Positions 18,917 to 28,071 of a DNA stretch of 47,094 nt are shown here, piece after piece. Position 1 is the first letter of the stretch. Every line of letters begins with the position of its first letter. The notes below the pieces were generated by a model. It searched no databases, had not been told where the DNA came from, and saw only the letters and a list, made by a program, of their open reading frames with translations. The translations under genes were made by a program, and so were the position numbers. The DNA is from an uncultured Clostridium sp. (lineage in GTDB: Bacteria; Bacillota; Clostridia; TANB77; CAG-508), in the NCBI GenBank assembly GCA_948441945.1, contig CAOJQV010000009.1, positions 1-47,094 on the forward strand, written 5' to 3'.

Positions 18917-19750
18917 TTATAATCTTATAAAACATAAACCTATAATAAATAATCCTAAAATAACTCTATAAATTGCAAATACCTTGAAGCTTCCTTTTTT
19001 CAAATATTCAAGTAAGAATTTAATAACAAACATTCCAACTATAAAGCTTGCTAAAATTCCAACAATAAATGGTACATTAAATACAAAATGTTTTAAATCA
19101 TATAATGCTGCAGCTGCTACTATTGGAGTGGATAATAAAAATGAGTATTTTGCAACTGATTCTCTAGTTAATCCCATTCCTCTTCCTACTGTCATAGTAA
19201 TTCCTGACCTTGATACTCCTGGAAATGCTGCTGCTATTGCTTGTGACATTGCAATCCACAATGATTGTTTTAGTTTAATATCTTTATATTCTACTTTTGA
19301 TTTTGCTTTTTTGTCTACTATGTATAGTATTATTCCCATAACTATTAGTGCAAAAGCTATTAAAAACATTTCTACAATTTTCTCTTGTATATTGAATCCT
19401 AATGCTAATTTTTCTATTACCTTTTCTGATACTTTATCTAAAATCAAACATAATATTCCAGTTGGAATAGTTGATATTACTATGTACCAAAATATCTTTC
19501 CTTCGAGTGTTTTTTCTTTTTTTACTACTTGTTTATATCCACTTGTTATTAGTTTAATCCAGTCTTTAAAAAAGAATATAACTATTGCAAATAATGTTCC
19601 TATATGTAAAGCAACATCAAATGATTCACTAATTTCGCTCCATCCAAATACCCATGGGAATAAATTTAAGTGTGCTGAACTTGAAATTGGTAATAATTCT
19701 GTTAATCCTTGCACAATTCCTAGAATTAGTGCTTGTAAAATTTCGTTCAT
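18917..19750 (-). CDS. uppP: undecaprenyl-diphosphatase UppP/BacA
   Basis: This integral membrane phosphatase recycles undecaprenyl diphosphate, the lipid carrier for peptidoglycan and surface glycans. The 277-aa protein has about eight membrane segments and both signature motifs: GLTELLPISSSAHLNLFPW (about residues 15-33) and PGVSRSGITMTVGRGMG (about 178-194). It also contributes to bacitracin tolerance. The start follows AAAAGAGGAAAAAAAG. Confidence 0.96.
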   Translation of the reverse strand: MNEILQALILGIVQGLTELLPISSSAHLNLFPWVFGWSEISESFDVALHIGTLFAIVIFFFKDWIKLITSGYKQVVKKEKTLEGKIFWYIVISTIPTGILCLILDKVSEKVIEKLALGFNIQEKIVEMFLIAFALIVMGIILYIVDKKAKSKVEYKDIKLKQSLWIAMSQAIAAAFPGVSRSGITMTVGRGMGLTRESVAKYSFLLSTPIVAAAALYDLKHFVFNVPFIVGILASFIVGMFVIKFLLEYLKKGSFKVFAIYRVILGLFIIGLCFIRL

Positions 19751-19769
19751 CTTTTTTTCCTCTTTTCTT

Positions 19770-20648
19770 TTATTTCTTATAAATTTCTTTTAATATATTA
19801 TATATTGTATATTTTATAAATTCTGCTGTTGTAACTGGTGCTACTTTTCCTGGTAGTGCTAAAGCCCAAATTAAGTTAAGTTTTCTTTCTTTTGCTACTT
19901 TTTTATCAATTCCTCCTGGATTAGATGCTAAATCCATAAGTAAACAATCATCCTTTACATATTTGATTCTTTCTTCTGTTAACATTAAGTGTGGTACTGT
20001 ATTTATTATAATATCATATTCTGATAAATTTTCTTTTATTGTATTGATGTTCGTTTCTTCATGTCCATATGCTTTTATCCATGCTAAATCTTCATCTTTT
20101 CTTGCTGCACATGTTACTTTTGCTGAAAGTCCTTCTAATTTTTTTGCTAATACCTTCCCTATTCTTCCAAATCCTAATATTAGAATTTTACTTCCATGAA
20201 TAATTTTATTTGTATTAGCTATCATAATTTCTATTGCACCTTCTGCTGTTGATATTGTATTTAAAACTGCTAATTCTTCTCTTTTCATGATGTCTATAAT
20301 TTCAATATATTCATCATTTGCCATTTCATATACTTCTGGTGCAATGCTTCCTGCAATTAAGATTTTTGCGTTTATTGTATGCATTAGTTCTCTTATAGAT
20401 ATTGGTGTGTCACTAAATGGTGTATTAATATCTTTTCCATTACTTGAAAATGGTATTGGTCCTATAATTATATCAGAGTTTTTAACTGCTTCTGTTAATT
20501 TATTGCATATTGTAATATTTTCGTTTTCTTTTAGCTCTTCTGCTTTTTCTAGTCCATATACATATACTTTATTTCCATCTGATGCTAACATTTTTGTTAA
20601 TTTTATAATTCTTAAATCTCCACCAACAACAGTAAAATTTGTACTCAT
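19770..20648 (-). CDS. dpaA: dipicolinate synthase subunit A
   Basis: This is the NAD(P)-binding subunit of the two-subunit enzyme making dipicolinic acid, the spore-core calcium chelator. The 292-aa protein has the family N-terminus TVVGGD(L/R)R, IGPIPFSSNG, a Rossmann motif ILGFGRIGKVLAKKL (about residues 156-170), LMDLASNPGG and the C-terminal WALALPGKVAPVTTAEF. dpaB is not adjacent, so the pair is split or DpaA partners with something elsewhere. Its presence marks the organism as a spore former or a recent descendant. Confidence 0.92.
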   Translation of the reverse strand: MSTNFTVVGGDLRIIKLTKMLASDGNKVYVYGLEKAEELKENENITICNKLTEAVKNSDIIIGPIPFSSNGKDINTPFSDTPISIRELMHTINAKILIAGSIAPEVYEMANDEYIEIIDIMKREELAVLNTISTAEGAIEIMIANTNKIIHGSKILILGFGRIGKVLAKKLEGLSAKVTCAARKDEDLAWIKAYGHEETNINTIKENLSEYDIIINTVPHLMLTEERIKYVKDDCLLMDLASNPGGIDKKVAKERKLNLIWALALPGKVAPVTTAEFIKYTIYNILKEIYKK

Positions 20649-20714
20649 AAAATCCCTCTTTCTAAATTATAATCTTTTAATATTATATTTATTTTTCAGG
20701 ATTTTATGAGCTAT

Positions 20715-21944
20715 TTAATCTATTTCTCTTTGAATTTCATTTCTATTCTTATTTTTTGATTTTTTATGTCTTGTTGATGTATCATTTTTTAGCATTTTTA
20801 TATCACTATAACTTAGATTTCTTGTTACTTCAAACATATCTTCTAGATGTTCTTTTGCTTTTATTTCTTTTTCTTTCATGTTTTTGTCTTTGTTTTCTAT
20901 TTCTTCTTTATTAAATGGTATAGATATTTTTGCCATTATTGGAATAAATATTGGGTCATTTTTTATCTTGTCTCCTACTTTTGCTGAGTCAATATCTACT
21001 GCTATGTTTGCAAATTTAATTGCTTTTTCTTTTTGACCTTTAATCATTGCTATTTTAGAAAGTTCATAATAGCTGTCTGCTGATAGTTCTTCATCTTCTA
21101 TTGCTTCCATAAAGTATTTTTCTGCTTTTTCTAGTTCTTTATAAATTAGTGCTATTTCGGCAAGAGAATATTTTGAGTTGTATGAAAGTGAGTTTATTTC
21201 TGCTGCTTTTTCATAACATATTTTTGCATTTTGAAAGTCATTAAGCATTGTATATGCAATTCCTAAATTGTAATTTATTTCAAAGCTTAGTGGGTTATAT
21301 TTTAGTGCATCTTGATAAATGTTTACTGCTTCTTTATACATTTCTTTATTTATTAGTATATCTCCTAATAGCTCTGTTGCTTTGTAATAGTCTGGCTTTT
21401 TGTTTAATAGGTTGTGCAACATTTCTGATGCTTCATCTGCTTTGTCTAGCTGATTTAGTAGTTCTGCTATTTTGTAGTATGAGTCATAGTCTTTTTTATT
21501 GATGTCAATTGCTTGTACATATTCATCAATTGCTTTTCTCATTCCACCTTCTATTTCATATATTTGTGCTAACATTTTGTGTCCAATATAGTTTTCTGGG
21601 TATTTTGATACTAGATTTATTAGTTGTTCTTTTGCTTTTTTGTTATTTCCTAGTTTAAAGTATATTTTTGCTTTTGCTACATTTAATAGTTGTATTAGTG
21701 GAATTCCTTTTTTTTCTATTGCTATTACTGCTATTGGTAAAATAATTCCTATTATATATTTTATAATCATTATGAATAGTCCTATTTCTATTTTGGCTAA
21801 TACTTGTACAAAGTTTATTGCTATTCCCATTGCTTCTAAAATTAATATAAATATGTAGTTTGTATCATTTTCTTTGAATAGTTTAAAAAATATAAATATA
21901 AATAGTAAAAATGATATTAATGTATATATTAATTGTTCTATCAT
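20715..21944 (-). CDS. membrane-anchored tetratricopeptide-repeat protein
   Basis: The 409-aa protein begins with two or three hydrophobic segments (about residues 5-80), then a run of TPR units from about 95 to 320 (for example NPLSFEINYNLGIAYTMLND). It ends in a charged, lysine-rich tail with no known domain. It is probably a cytoplasmic-facing scaffold tethered to the membrane. It is monocistronic, upstream of dpaA by 66 nt on the same strand. No specific partner can be named. Confidence 0.75.
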   Translation of the reverse strand: MIEQLIYTLISFLLFIFIFFKLFKENDTNYIFILILEAMGIAINFVQVLAKIEIGLFIMIIKYIIGIILPIAVIAIEKKGIPLIQLLNVAKAKIYFKLGNNKKAKEQLINLVSKYPENYIGHKMLAQIYEIEGGMRKAIDEYVQAIDINKKDYDSYYKIAELLNQLDKADEASEMLHNLLNKKPDYYKATELLGDILINKEMYKEAVNIYQDALKYNPLSFEINYNLGIAYTMLNDFQNAKICYEKAAEINSLSYNSKYSLAEIALIYKELEKAEKYFMEAIEDEELSADSYYELSKIAMIKGQKEKAIKFANIAVDIDSAKVGDKIKNDPIFIPIMAKISIPFNKEEIENKDKNMKEKEIKAKEHLEDMFEVTRNLSYSDIKMLKNDTSTRHKKSKNKNRNEIQREID

Positions 21945-22032
21945 ATATTTTCTCCTTTTCTTATTATTCTTTATTTTATTGCATTTTTTGTTATTTGTCT
22001 AGTGTTTTTGAAATTTTAAAGTATTATAAACA

Positions 22033-22060
22033 AAAAAACTGCTAATTTCAGCAGTTTTTT
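22033..22060 (-). terminator. rho-independent terminator
   Basis: AAAAAACTGCT (22033-22043) pairs with AGCAGTTTTTT (22050-22060) around a 6-nt loop. The minus-strand T-run (TTTTTTTG) suits termination of the zinc-ribbon gene ending at 22080. Confidence 0.85.
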
Positions 22061-22079
22061 CTGTTTATTGTGTTTCTTG

Positions 22080-22589
22080 TTAATTAGGTGTGAACCCCGC
22101 CTTTTTTAATGCATCTGCCATGGTGTCTTCTCTTTGGTCTCCAAATGAACCTACCAATGTTGCTGGCTCATCTTTTTCTGAATGATTATTCCGCCACCTG
22201 TTTCCATATTTATCTGGAGGCACAAATTTGCCCAAGTAATTTGTATAGCCAGTGTACTGTGCTCTTACCTTATCTTTGTAAAGCTTAAACTCAGCACCGC
22301 AGATAGGACATTTGATGGCATAAGCATGTCTGTTGTTCCAGAATATTTCATGCTGGATTTCTGCATTTTCCTGCTTACAACTTCTGCACCATATCTTACA
22401 TTTAGGCAGTTCACTTGAATGGCTTTCGATTGGAATAAACCTTTCATTCCATCCATTAGATTTAACCACAATTGGTTCCTTGTTTGGGCAACCAAATGTG
22501 CTGTTTATACAGTGGTTGCAGACACTGTCTGTAAACTTTTCCTTTATCCGATAGTATGTTGCTGGTGCTAAAACACAATTTTTTAACAT
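22080..22589 (-). CDS. unknown zinc-knuckle protein, GC-shifted
   Basis: I do not recognise this 169-aa protein. It has cysteine pairs suggesting metal-binding modules: C-X2-C (CNHCINSTFGC, about residues 20-30), C-X3-C-X2-C (CKIWCRSC) and C-X2-C (CPICGAEF). The C-terminus is hydrophilic. Codon use is visibly richer in G/C than the neighbours. A strong ribosome site (AAGGAGGAGACAAC) precedes the ATG. It is divergent from 22788, with a palindrome between, suggesting both came together on a mobile element. Confidence 0.6.
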   Translation of the reverse strand: MLKNCVLAPATYYRIKEKFTDSVCNHCINSTFGCPNKEPIVVKSNGWNERFIPIESHSSELPKCKIWCRSCKQENAEIQHEIFWNNRHAYAIKCPICGAEFKLYKDKVRAQYTGYTNYLGKFVPPDKYGNRWRNNHSEKDEPATLVGSFGDQREDTMADALKKAGFTPN

Positions 22590-22654
22590 GTTGTCTCCTC
22601 CTTAATAAATAAATTTATTGTTGTTGTTAAAGTATCTATTTTTATTATACTAAA

Positions 22655-22710
22655 TTTACATAAATATATCAAAGTATTTGTTATGTATTTACATATTTAC
22701 ATAAATATGT
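22655..22710. promoter_or_regulatory. 20-bp palindrome and direct repeat between divergent genes (candidate operator)
   Basis: ACATATTTA-CA-TAAATATGT (22691-22710) is a perfect palindrome with 9-bp arms around a 2-nt centre. TTTACATAAATAT occurs at 22655-22667 and again at 22696-22708, 41 bp apart (about four helical turns). Placement between two divergent starts fits a shared regulator site. The regulator is not identified. Confidence 0.5.
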
Positions 22711-22787
22711 TAAAATTAAATTATCTTTCCACGCATATAAGATAAATAGTAGTTAATTTTCATTTCTTTTTTGAAAGGAGAAAAATT

Positions 22788-23243
22788 ATGGCTAATATCA
22801 TCAACGAAAAGAAGCTTGAGGAAGCAAAGCGGTTAGAGGAATCTCTGTATGCACGTTTTAGTGAATTGCATGAGGATGCATACAAGCGTTTCCGCTTAAA
22901 AGAGGCTGAAAACGCTTCTAAGGAATATTGTTCCGAGGAAGAAAAAGAAGCTGACTACATAGCAGAAAAGTTGCTGTTTAATAAGCAGTTAACTTTATCC
23001 CGTGCAAAAGGGAAAAGCATGAGTCTTAAGGTTAAAGAAAAAGATGCACATTATGAGCTCCATTATGATACTAACAGGATGGATACACCTGATAAGGTGC
23101 GTTGGGCCGTTAGGAATTTTGTTTCATATTTGCATCTGTTTTTAGATGATGCAGACACTGTATGGGAAGATGAGGCTATCGAAGCTGAGTTTTTAGACGG
23201 TATCAAGCAGATTGTAGAAACAATAAGTGATTCAGTCGAATAA
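22788..23243 (+). CDS. unknown acidic helical protein, GC-shifted
   Basis: This 151-aa protein is not recognised. The N-terminal half is highly charged and probably helical or coiled coil (about residues 5-60, rich in Glu/Lys). The second half has RWAVRNFVSYLHLFL and an acidic tail. There is no signal peptide or cysteine motif. Base composition is clearly above the surrounding AT-rich DNA, like the divergent 22080-22589 gene. GAAAGGAGAAAAATT precedes the ATG, and a terminator follows at 23278-23305. It is probably horizontally acquired. Confidence 0.6.
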   Translation: MANIINEKKLEEAKRLEESLYARFSELHEDAYKRFRLKEAENASKEYCSEEEKEADYIAEKLLFNKQLTLSRAKGKSMSLKVKEKDAHYELHYDTNRMDTPDKVRWAVRNFVSYLHLFLDDADTVWEDEAIEAEFLDGIKQIVETISDSVE

Positions 23244-23277
23244 GTTTGTAGCTTAAGAGAGCGTGGACTCTTACAAA

Positions 23278-23305
23278 AAAGAGTGGTAGGAAACTATCAC
23301 TCTTT
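23278..23305 (+). terminator. terminator of the 22788 gene
   Basis: AAAGAGTGGTAG (23278-23289) pairs with CTATCACTCTTT (23294-23305) around a GAAA tetraloop, with one G-T wobble. Confidence 0.75.
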
Positions 23306-23403
23306 GCTTATAAATTGTTATATTTCTAATTTACCTCCTCTTTCTCAACAGTTTTACAGATATTTTTATTATTTTAATTGCTAATCTATGTAAAAAATGA
23401 TAA

Positions 23404-23814
23404 AATGTAAACTATATTGGAGATAAAACCCCATTTGATGACATAAGTGATGCAGATAAGCTAAAAATGGGAAAGGTTGCGGTTAATAAGACTTTTTCTA
23501 CTTTAAGAAAAAAGGAAATGTTTATTAATATCATTGATGAATTTAATAAACGTAAAACTCCTGAAGCAATTTTTGCATATCTTTGTGATAAAATGGAATG
23601 TGATTTGCAGGCAAAGAAATATTCTGATGAAGGTAGATGTTCTTTTGAAAATGCTTCACCTAATGTCTTAGAAGATGTAAGAGTTCAAAAAATAATTGCT
23701 AATGGAGCTAAAACCGTAGCTGACGTTTTCATCGATTATGATACATACAGATATACAGAAAATAATATCTTCTTTGATATGATTCATTTTTTAAAGGAAT
23801 ATAGTACAAATTGA
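23404..23814 (+). pseudogene. 5'-truncated HD-domain nucleotidase/hydrolase remnant
   Basis: The frame is open from 23404 directly after a TAA and reads as coding before any ATG (YIGDKTPFDDISDADKLK, then MGKVAVNKTF). This resembles the second half of YfbR-like HD proteins: the IGD-TPFD segment, then AIFAYLCDKMECDLQAK. The N-terminal part with the HD metal residues is missing. No ribosome site fits the ATG at 23467. I infer decay after insertion of the adjacent GC-shifted patch. Confidence 0.6.
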
Positions 23815-23873
23815 TTATACTTTTTCAATTATTATGGCATAGAACTTTTTTTATAATCTAAAAATACATTAAT

Positions 23874-24626
23874 CTATTCATTAATTTTATATATTGTATA
23901 TTCAGAATCATAGTTGTAACCTAGCTTTTTAGCTAATCCCAATGAATTTAAATTTGAAGCATCCCAACTAGGATATATACCTTTTTCTAGACACATTAAT
24001 ATTAGTTTAGCTGCCATAGCTGTTCCTATACCTTTATGTTTATATTCTTGTTTAACTCTTATATTAATTTCTATCCCATCTTTATAAATTATATCTGAGC
24101 TACAAATTCCAACTATTTCATCATCTCTAAAACAACATACTCCTATGCCTTTATTCATATAATCATCTGTTATTCTCATTTGTTTTGAGTCTTCATTATC
24201 TGCTTTAATTAATTTATATATTCTCTCATCAATTGGATTTATTTGATATTCACTATTCAAACTCTCACTAAATTTTTTTAAATCTTGTTTATTAAATATT
24301 CCTTTTTCCTTTTTCAAAGAGTATCTTTTAGCTTTTTCAAAATTATCATAACAACTTTCAATAGCATCACTCCACTCATCATTTGCAATGATTCTTTTAC
24401 AAGTGTTTGGAAGTTCTTTTAATACTTCCTTTGCTAACTCAGATTTACTGTTTCCATTTATAAAACAGTACTGTCTAATTAATAAATATGCAATTGTAGG
24501 ACTTTCTAAATTATCAACATAAGCTTCTCCCATAAGTCCATCTAAGGCTGATTTACCCATGTAAAATTTTATTTCTTTAAATAAATGTTCTATTTTGTAC
24601 ATTTGATTATTGTTTAATTTTATCAT
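23874..24626 (-). CDS. GNAT-family acetyltransferase
   Basis: The 250-aa protein has a C-terminal GNAT fold (about 145-250). The acetyl-CoA loop lies at VKQEYKHKGIGTAMAAKLI, followed by PSWDASNLNSLGLAKKLGY. The N-terminal ~130 residues are helical and resemble the two-domain GNAT_acetyltran group. The substrate is unknown. The start follows AGAGGAGTAATAAAAGAT. It is co-directional with the lytic transglycosylase upstream (16-nt gap), so they may share a transcript. Confidence 0.8.
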   Translation of the reverse strand: MIKLNNNQMYKIEHLFKEIKFYMGKSALDGLMGEAYVDNLESPTIAYLLIRQYCFINGNSKSELAKEVLKELPNTCKRIIANDEWSDAIESCYDNFEKAKRYSLKKEKGIFNKQDLKKFSESLNSEYQINPIDERIYKLIKADNEDSKQMRITDDYMNKGIGVCCFRDDEIVGICSSDIIYKDGIEINIRVKQEYKHKGIGTAMAAKLILMCLEKGIYPSWDASNLNSLGLAKKLGYNYDSEYTIYKINE

Positions 24627-24642
24627 ATCTTTTATTACTCCT

Positions 24643-25221
24643 CTATCCTAAACCACCATAAATCTTATAATCTCTTAAAATCTTTCTAACATAATTATTA
24701 GTTTCTTTATAAGGTATATTTTCAACATCAGAACCATCGTCTTTAATAATCCCCTTTTCAATCCAATTATCAACAGTTCCTATACCTGCATTATATGCTG
24801 TTACCGCTATTTCTACATTTTTATAACGCTCTAATAAAACTGCAAGATATTTTGTTCCAAGATTGATATTAACATCAGCTTCATATAATTTGTCTCTTAA
24901 TTCACTATCTGTAATTTTTAAATCAACCCTTTTTAATATATCTTTTGCAGTGTCTTCCATTAATTGCATTAGTCCAATTGCATTTTTATTTGATTTAGCA
25001 TTTGGATTAAAGTTACTTTCTGCTTTTATAACTGCATATATCAAATTTGCATCAACTTGATATTGTTGTGAATATTTTTCAACTTCTTCTACATATTCTT
25101 TTTTGTAAATTATCTTTTGTATTTGCTTTGGAACATCTAGAATGGCTATTATTCCTACTACTAATAATATAACTAAAATAGTGCAAATTGTTTTTTTCTT
25201 TATAATAACTATTTTAAACAC
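24643..25221 (-). CDS. membrane-anchored SLT-type lytic transglycosylase
   Basis: This enzyme cleaves the MurNAc-GlcNAc bond in peptidoglycan with 1,6-anhydro product formation. The 192-aa protein has an N-terminal membrane segment (about 10-28) and an SLT domain with the catalytic Glu in IKAESNFNPNAKS, IGLMQLM, NINLGTKYLAVLL and TAYNAG. The start is uncertain. The in-frame GTG at 25221 sits directly against its AGAGAGGAG site, too close for normal initiation, and no ATG/TTG/GTG follows at a good distance. Only an ATA 9 nt further on is well spaced. Confidence 0.88.
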   Translation of the reverse strand: MFKIVIIKKKTICTILVILLVVGIIAILDVPKQIQKIIYKKEYVEEVEKYSQQYQVDANLIYAVIKAESNFNPNAKSNKNAIGLMQLMEDTAKDILKRVDLKITDSELRDKLYEADVNINLGTKYLAVLLERYKNVEIAVTAYNAGIGTVDNWIEKGIIKDDGSDVENIPYKETNNYVRKILRDYKIYGGLG

Positions 25222-25239
25222 TCCTCTCTTTTGTCAAAG

Positions 25240-25271
25240 GAGGGATTTTGAGACCTGTTCTCTAATCCCTC
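25240..25271. terminator. hairpin after polA
   Basis: GAGGGATT (25240-25247) pairs with AATCCCTC (25264-25271), with extra pairing GAGA/TCTC inside. It lies between the polA stop and the lytic transglycosylase start. It lacks a strong T-run on the minus strand, so it may only attenuate. Confidence 0.45.
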
Positions 25272-25281
25272 TTCTGCTGTT

Positions 25282-27999
25282 TTATTTGCATTCATACCAG
25301 TTTTCGGCTTCTGAGACTTCTGCTATTAGTGGTACTTTTAGTTTTATTGCATTTTCCATTTTTTCTTTTATTATATTTTTTATTTCTTCTATTTCTTCTG
25401 TTGGTGCTTCTATCATCATTTCGTCGTGTACTTGTAATACTATTTTAGATTTTAGATTTCTACTTTTTATTTCTTTATATACATTTATCATTGCTATTTT
25501 CATTATGTCTGCTGCTGTTCCTTGGATTGGTGTGTTCATGGCTACTCTGGCTCCGAATTGTCTTACCATGTAGTTGTTTGATTTTAGTTCTGGAATGTAC
25601 CTTCTTCTGTTGAATTGTGTTTCTACATATCCTGTTTCTTTTGCTTTTTCTGTTGTTTGTTCCATAAAGTCTTTTATTCCTATATATTCTGATAAATATT
25701 CGTCTATATATTGTTTTGCTTTTTTTCTTGATATTCCTAGTTGTTCTCCTAGTCCGAAGTCACTTATTCCATATACTATTCCAAAATTTACTGCTTTTGC
25801 ATTGCTTCTTTGTTCTTTTGTTACCTCTTCTATTGGTGTTTTAAATACTTTTGATGCTGCTTGTTTGTGTATGTCTTCTCCTTCTTTAAATGCTTGTATC
25901 ATCTGTTTATCTTCTGACATTGATGCTAATATTCTTAATTCTATTTGTGAGTAGTCTGCATCTATATATATTTTTCCTTGTTCTGGTTTGAATATTTTTC
26001 TTACTTGTTTTCCTAATTCAAATCTTGTTGGTATATTTTGTAGGTTTGGCTCTGTTGAGCTAATTCTTCCTGTTGCAGTTATTGTTTGATGGAAAAATGA
26101 GTGTATCCTTTTTGTTTTTGGATTTATATAAGGTTTTAGTCCTTCTACATAAGTTGAATTTAGTTTCATTAATTGTCTATAATCTAGAATTTCTGAGATT
26201 ATTGGGTCTTCTGTCTTTAATTTTTCTAGTACATCAACATCTGTTGAATATCCGTTTTTTGTTTTTTTGACAACTGGTAATTTCATTTTTTCAAATAAGA
26301 TTTCTCCTAGTTGTTTTGTTGAGTTAATATTAAATTCTTCTCCAGCCATTTCATATATTGCTTTTGTTTTAATGTCTAGTTGTTCTTTTAGCTGTTTTCC
26401 AAAGTTATTTAATTCTTCTTCTTCTGCATACATTCCATTCCATTGCATATCTGCTAAAACTGTTACTGTTGGCATGTCAATTTCTTTAAAGAGTTTTATA
26501 CTGTTTACTTCTTCTAATTTCTTTATTGTTATTTCTTGTAGTTCTTTTATGATATAGGTATATAGTGTGTATTTTTCTTCTTTTAGATTATTATTTTCTT
26601 GTGTTTCTTCTTCATCCATATCAAATAAATTGATTTGCTTATTACTGTTGTCTTCTTTTAAAATTTCACTAACATCTATATCTAAAAATTGTTCTGCTAA
26701 GTCTTCAATTTTTAGTTTATTATTTGTTGGGTTTAAAATATATGTTGCTATGCTTGCATCATAGTCAATTCCTTTTAAATTGATTCCTTGTTGTTGTAAT
26801 AATATATATGTTTTACTTAGGTCAATTCCTATTTTTTTTATTTGCTCATCTTCAAATATCTCTTTTAGGTTTTGTATTTGCTCTTCTTGTTTAAATGTAT
26901 TATAAGTAGCCGTGTTTCCTTTTTTATCAAATATACTAATTCCTGCTATTTTTTCTTTAACTATTTTTTCTGTATTTTCATCTTTTTCTGTGCTAATATA
27001 GAAAATCATTTCTTTTTCTTCATTTAGTTGCTTTTTTATTTCTTCTAAATCTTTTTTTACAACTTGATATTTTTCTTCTATACTTTTATTTTCTGATTTT
27101 TCTGTGTTTTCATCTTGTAAATTGAATCTTTCAATATATCTTTTGAAATTTAATTTTTTAAATATTTCTAATACCTTCTGTTTGTCCCATTCTTCTACTT
27201 TTAGTTCTTCTAATGTGTCTTCTATTGGAACTTTTGTATTTATTTCTCCTAGTGTTCTTGATAAAATTGCTAGTTCTTTATTTTGTTCTATATTTTCTTT
27301 TTGCTTTCCTTTTAGTCCTGATTCTCCTGCTTCTACTTTTTCATATAATTTTTGTATAGTATTAAATTGTTTTATTAAATTTAATGCCGTTTTTTCTCCA
27401 ATACCAGGCACTCCAGGTATATTATCAGATGTATCTCCTTGAAGTCCTTTTACTTCAATTAGTTGTTTTGGTTCTATCCCATAAACTTCTTGTATTTTAG
27501 CTCTATCATATATTTCTGTCTCTGTTTTTCCACTTTTTGTTCTAGGTATGTGGATTTTTACATTGTCTGTTGCTAATTGAAAAGTGTCTCTATCTCCAGA
27601 TAGGATAATAACTTCTAGTCCTCTTTTTTCTCCATATTTAGATAACGTTCCTATTATATCGTCACCTTCATAGCCCTCTTTTTCTACAATGTCTATGTTC
27701 ATAGCTCTTAGCACATCTTTTATAATTGGCATTTGTTCAGCAAGTTCATTTGGCATCCCTTTACGATTTGCTTTATATCCTTCATATAATTCATGTCTTG
27801 CTGTTGGTGCTTTTAAGTCAAAGGAAACTGCTAAATATTCTGGTTTTTCATCTTCTAGTAATTTAAATAAAATTGATAAAAATCCATATATCGCATTTGT
27901 ATATTTTCCATCTTTTGTTGTAAGTGCCTTGCTTCCCATAATTCCATAAAACGCTCTATTCATAATGCTATTTCCATCTATTAATACTAATTTTTTCAT
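25282..27999 (-). CDS. polA: DNA polymerase I, proofreading domain apparently inactive
   Basis: Pol I fills repair gaps and removes RNA primers. The 905-aa protein has a 5'-3' nuclease domain (1 to about 290, with SGDRDTFQLA, DTSDNIPGVPGIGEKTA). A degenerate 3'-5' exonuclease-like region follows (about 310-490); the first catalytic DxE is replaced by YISTEKD. The polymerase domain (about 500-905) has motif A DYSQIELRILA, motif B RSNAKAVNFGIVYG and motif C VHDEMMIEAP. Loss of proofreading residues is common in Bacillus/Clostridium Pol I. The start follows AAGGAGAAAAA. Confidence 0.96.
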   Translation of the reverse strand: MKKLVLIDGNSIMNRAFYGIMGSKALTTKDGKYTNAIYGFLSILFKLLEDEKPEYLAVSFDLKAPTARHELYEGYKANRKGMPNELAEQMPIIKDVLRAMNIDIVEKEGYEGDDIIGTLSKYGEKRGLEVIILSGDRDTFQLATDNVKIHIPRTKSGKTETEIYDRAKIQEVYGIEPKQLIEVKGLQGDTSDNIPGVPGIGEKTALNLIKQFNTIQKLYEKVEAGESGLKGKQKENIEQNKELAILSRTLGEINTKVPIEDTLEELKVEEWDKQKVLEIFKKLNFKRYIERFNLQDENTEKSENKSIEEKYQVVKKDLEEIKKQLNEEKEMIFYISTEKDENTEKIVKEKIAGISIFDKKGNTATYNTFKQEEQIQNLKEIFEDEQIKKIGIDLSKTYILLQQQGINLKGIDYDASIATYILNPTNNKLKIEDLAEQFLDIDVSEILKEDNSNKQINLFDMDEEETQENNNLKEEKYTLYTYIIKELQEITIKKLEEVNSIKLFKEIDMPTVTVLADMQWNGMYAEEEELNNFGKQLKEQLDIKTKAIYEMAGEEFNINSTKQLGEILFEKMKLPVVKKTKNGYSTDVDVLEKLKTEDPIISEILDYRQLMKLNSTYVEGLKPYINPKTKRIHSFFHQTITATGRISSTEPNLQNIPTRFELGKQVRKIFKPEQGKIYIDADYSQIELRILASMSEDKQMIQAFKEGEDIHKQAASKVFKTPIEEVTKEQRSNAKAVNFGIVYGISDFGLGEQLGISRKKAKQYIDEYLSEYIGIKDFMEQTTEKAKETGYVETQFNRRRYIPELKSNNYMVRQFGARVAMNTPIQGTAADIMKIAMINVYKEIKSRNLKSKIVLQVHDEMMIEAPTEEIEEIKNIIKEKMENAIKLKVPLIAEVSEAENWYECK

Positions 28000-28017
28000 T
28001 TTTTCTCCTTCTTTATA

Positions 28018-28071
28018 AAATGTCCCACAAGTAAACGTCCCTTTTGGGACAACTGTCCCCTTTGGGACATA
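28018..28071. repeat. palindromic unit plus extra core, upstream of polA
   Basis: A complete reverse-orientation unit (core 28037-28050) is followed by AACT and a second core with one change (GTCCCCTTTGGGAC, 28055-28068). The order is the same as at 9912-9962. It lies between the polA leader and the stop codon of the membrane protein at 28072, leaving almost no other spacer. Confidence 0.9.
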
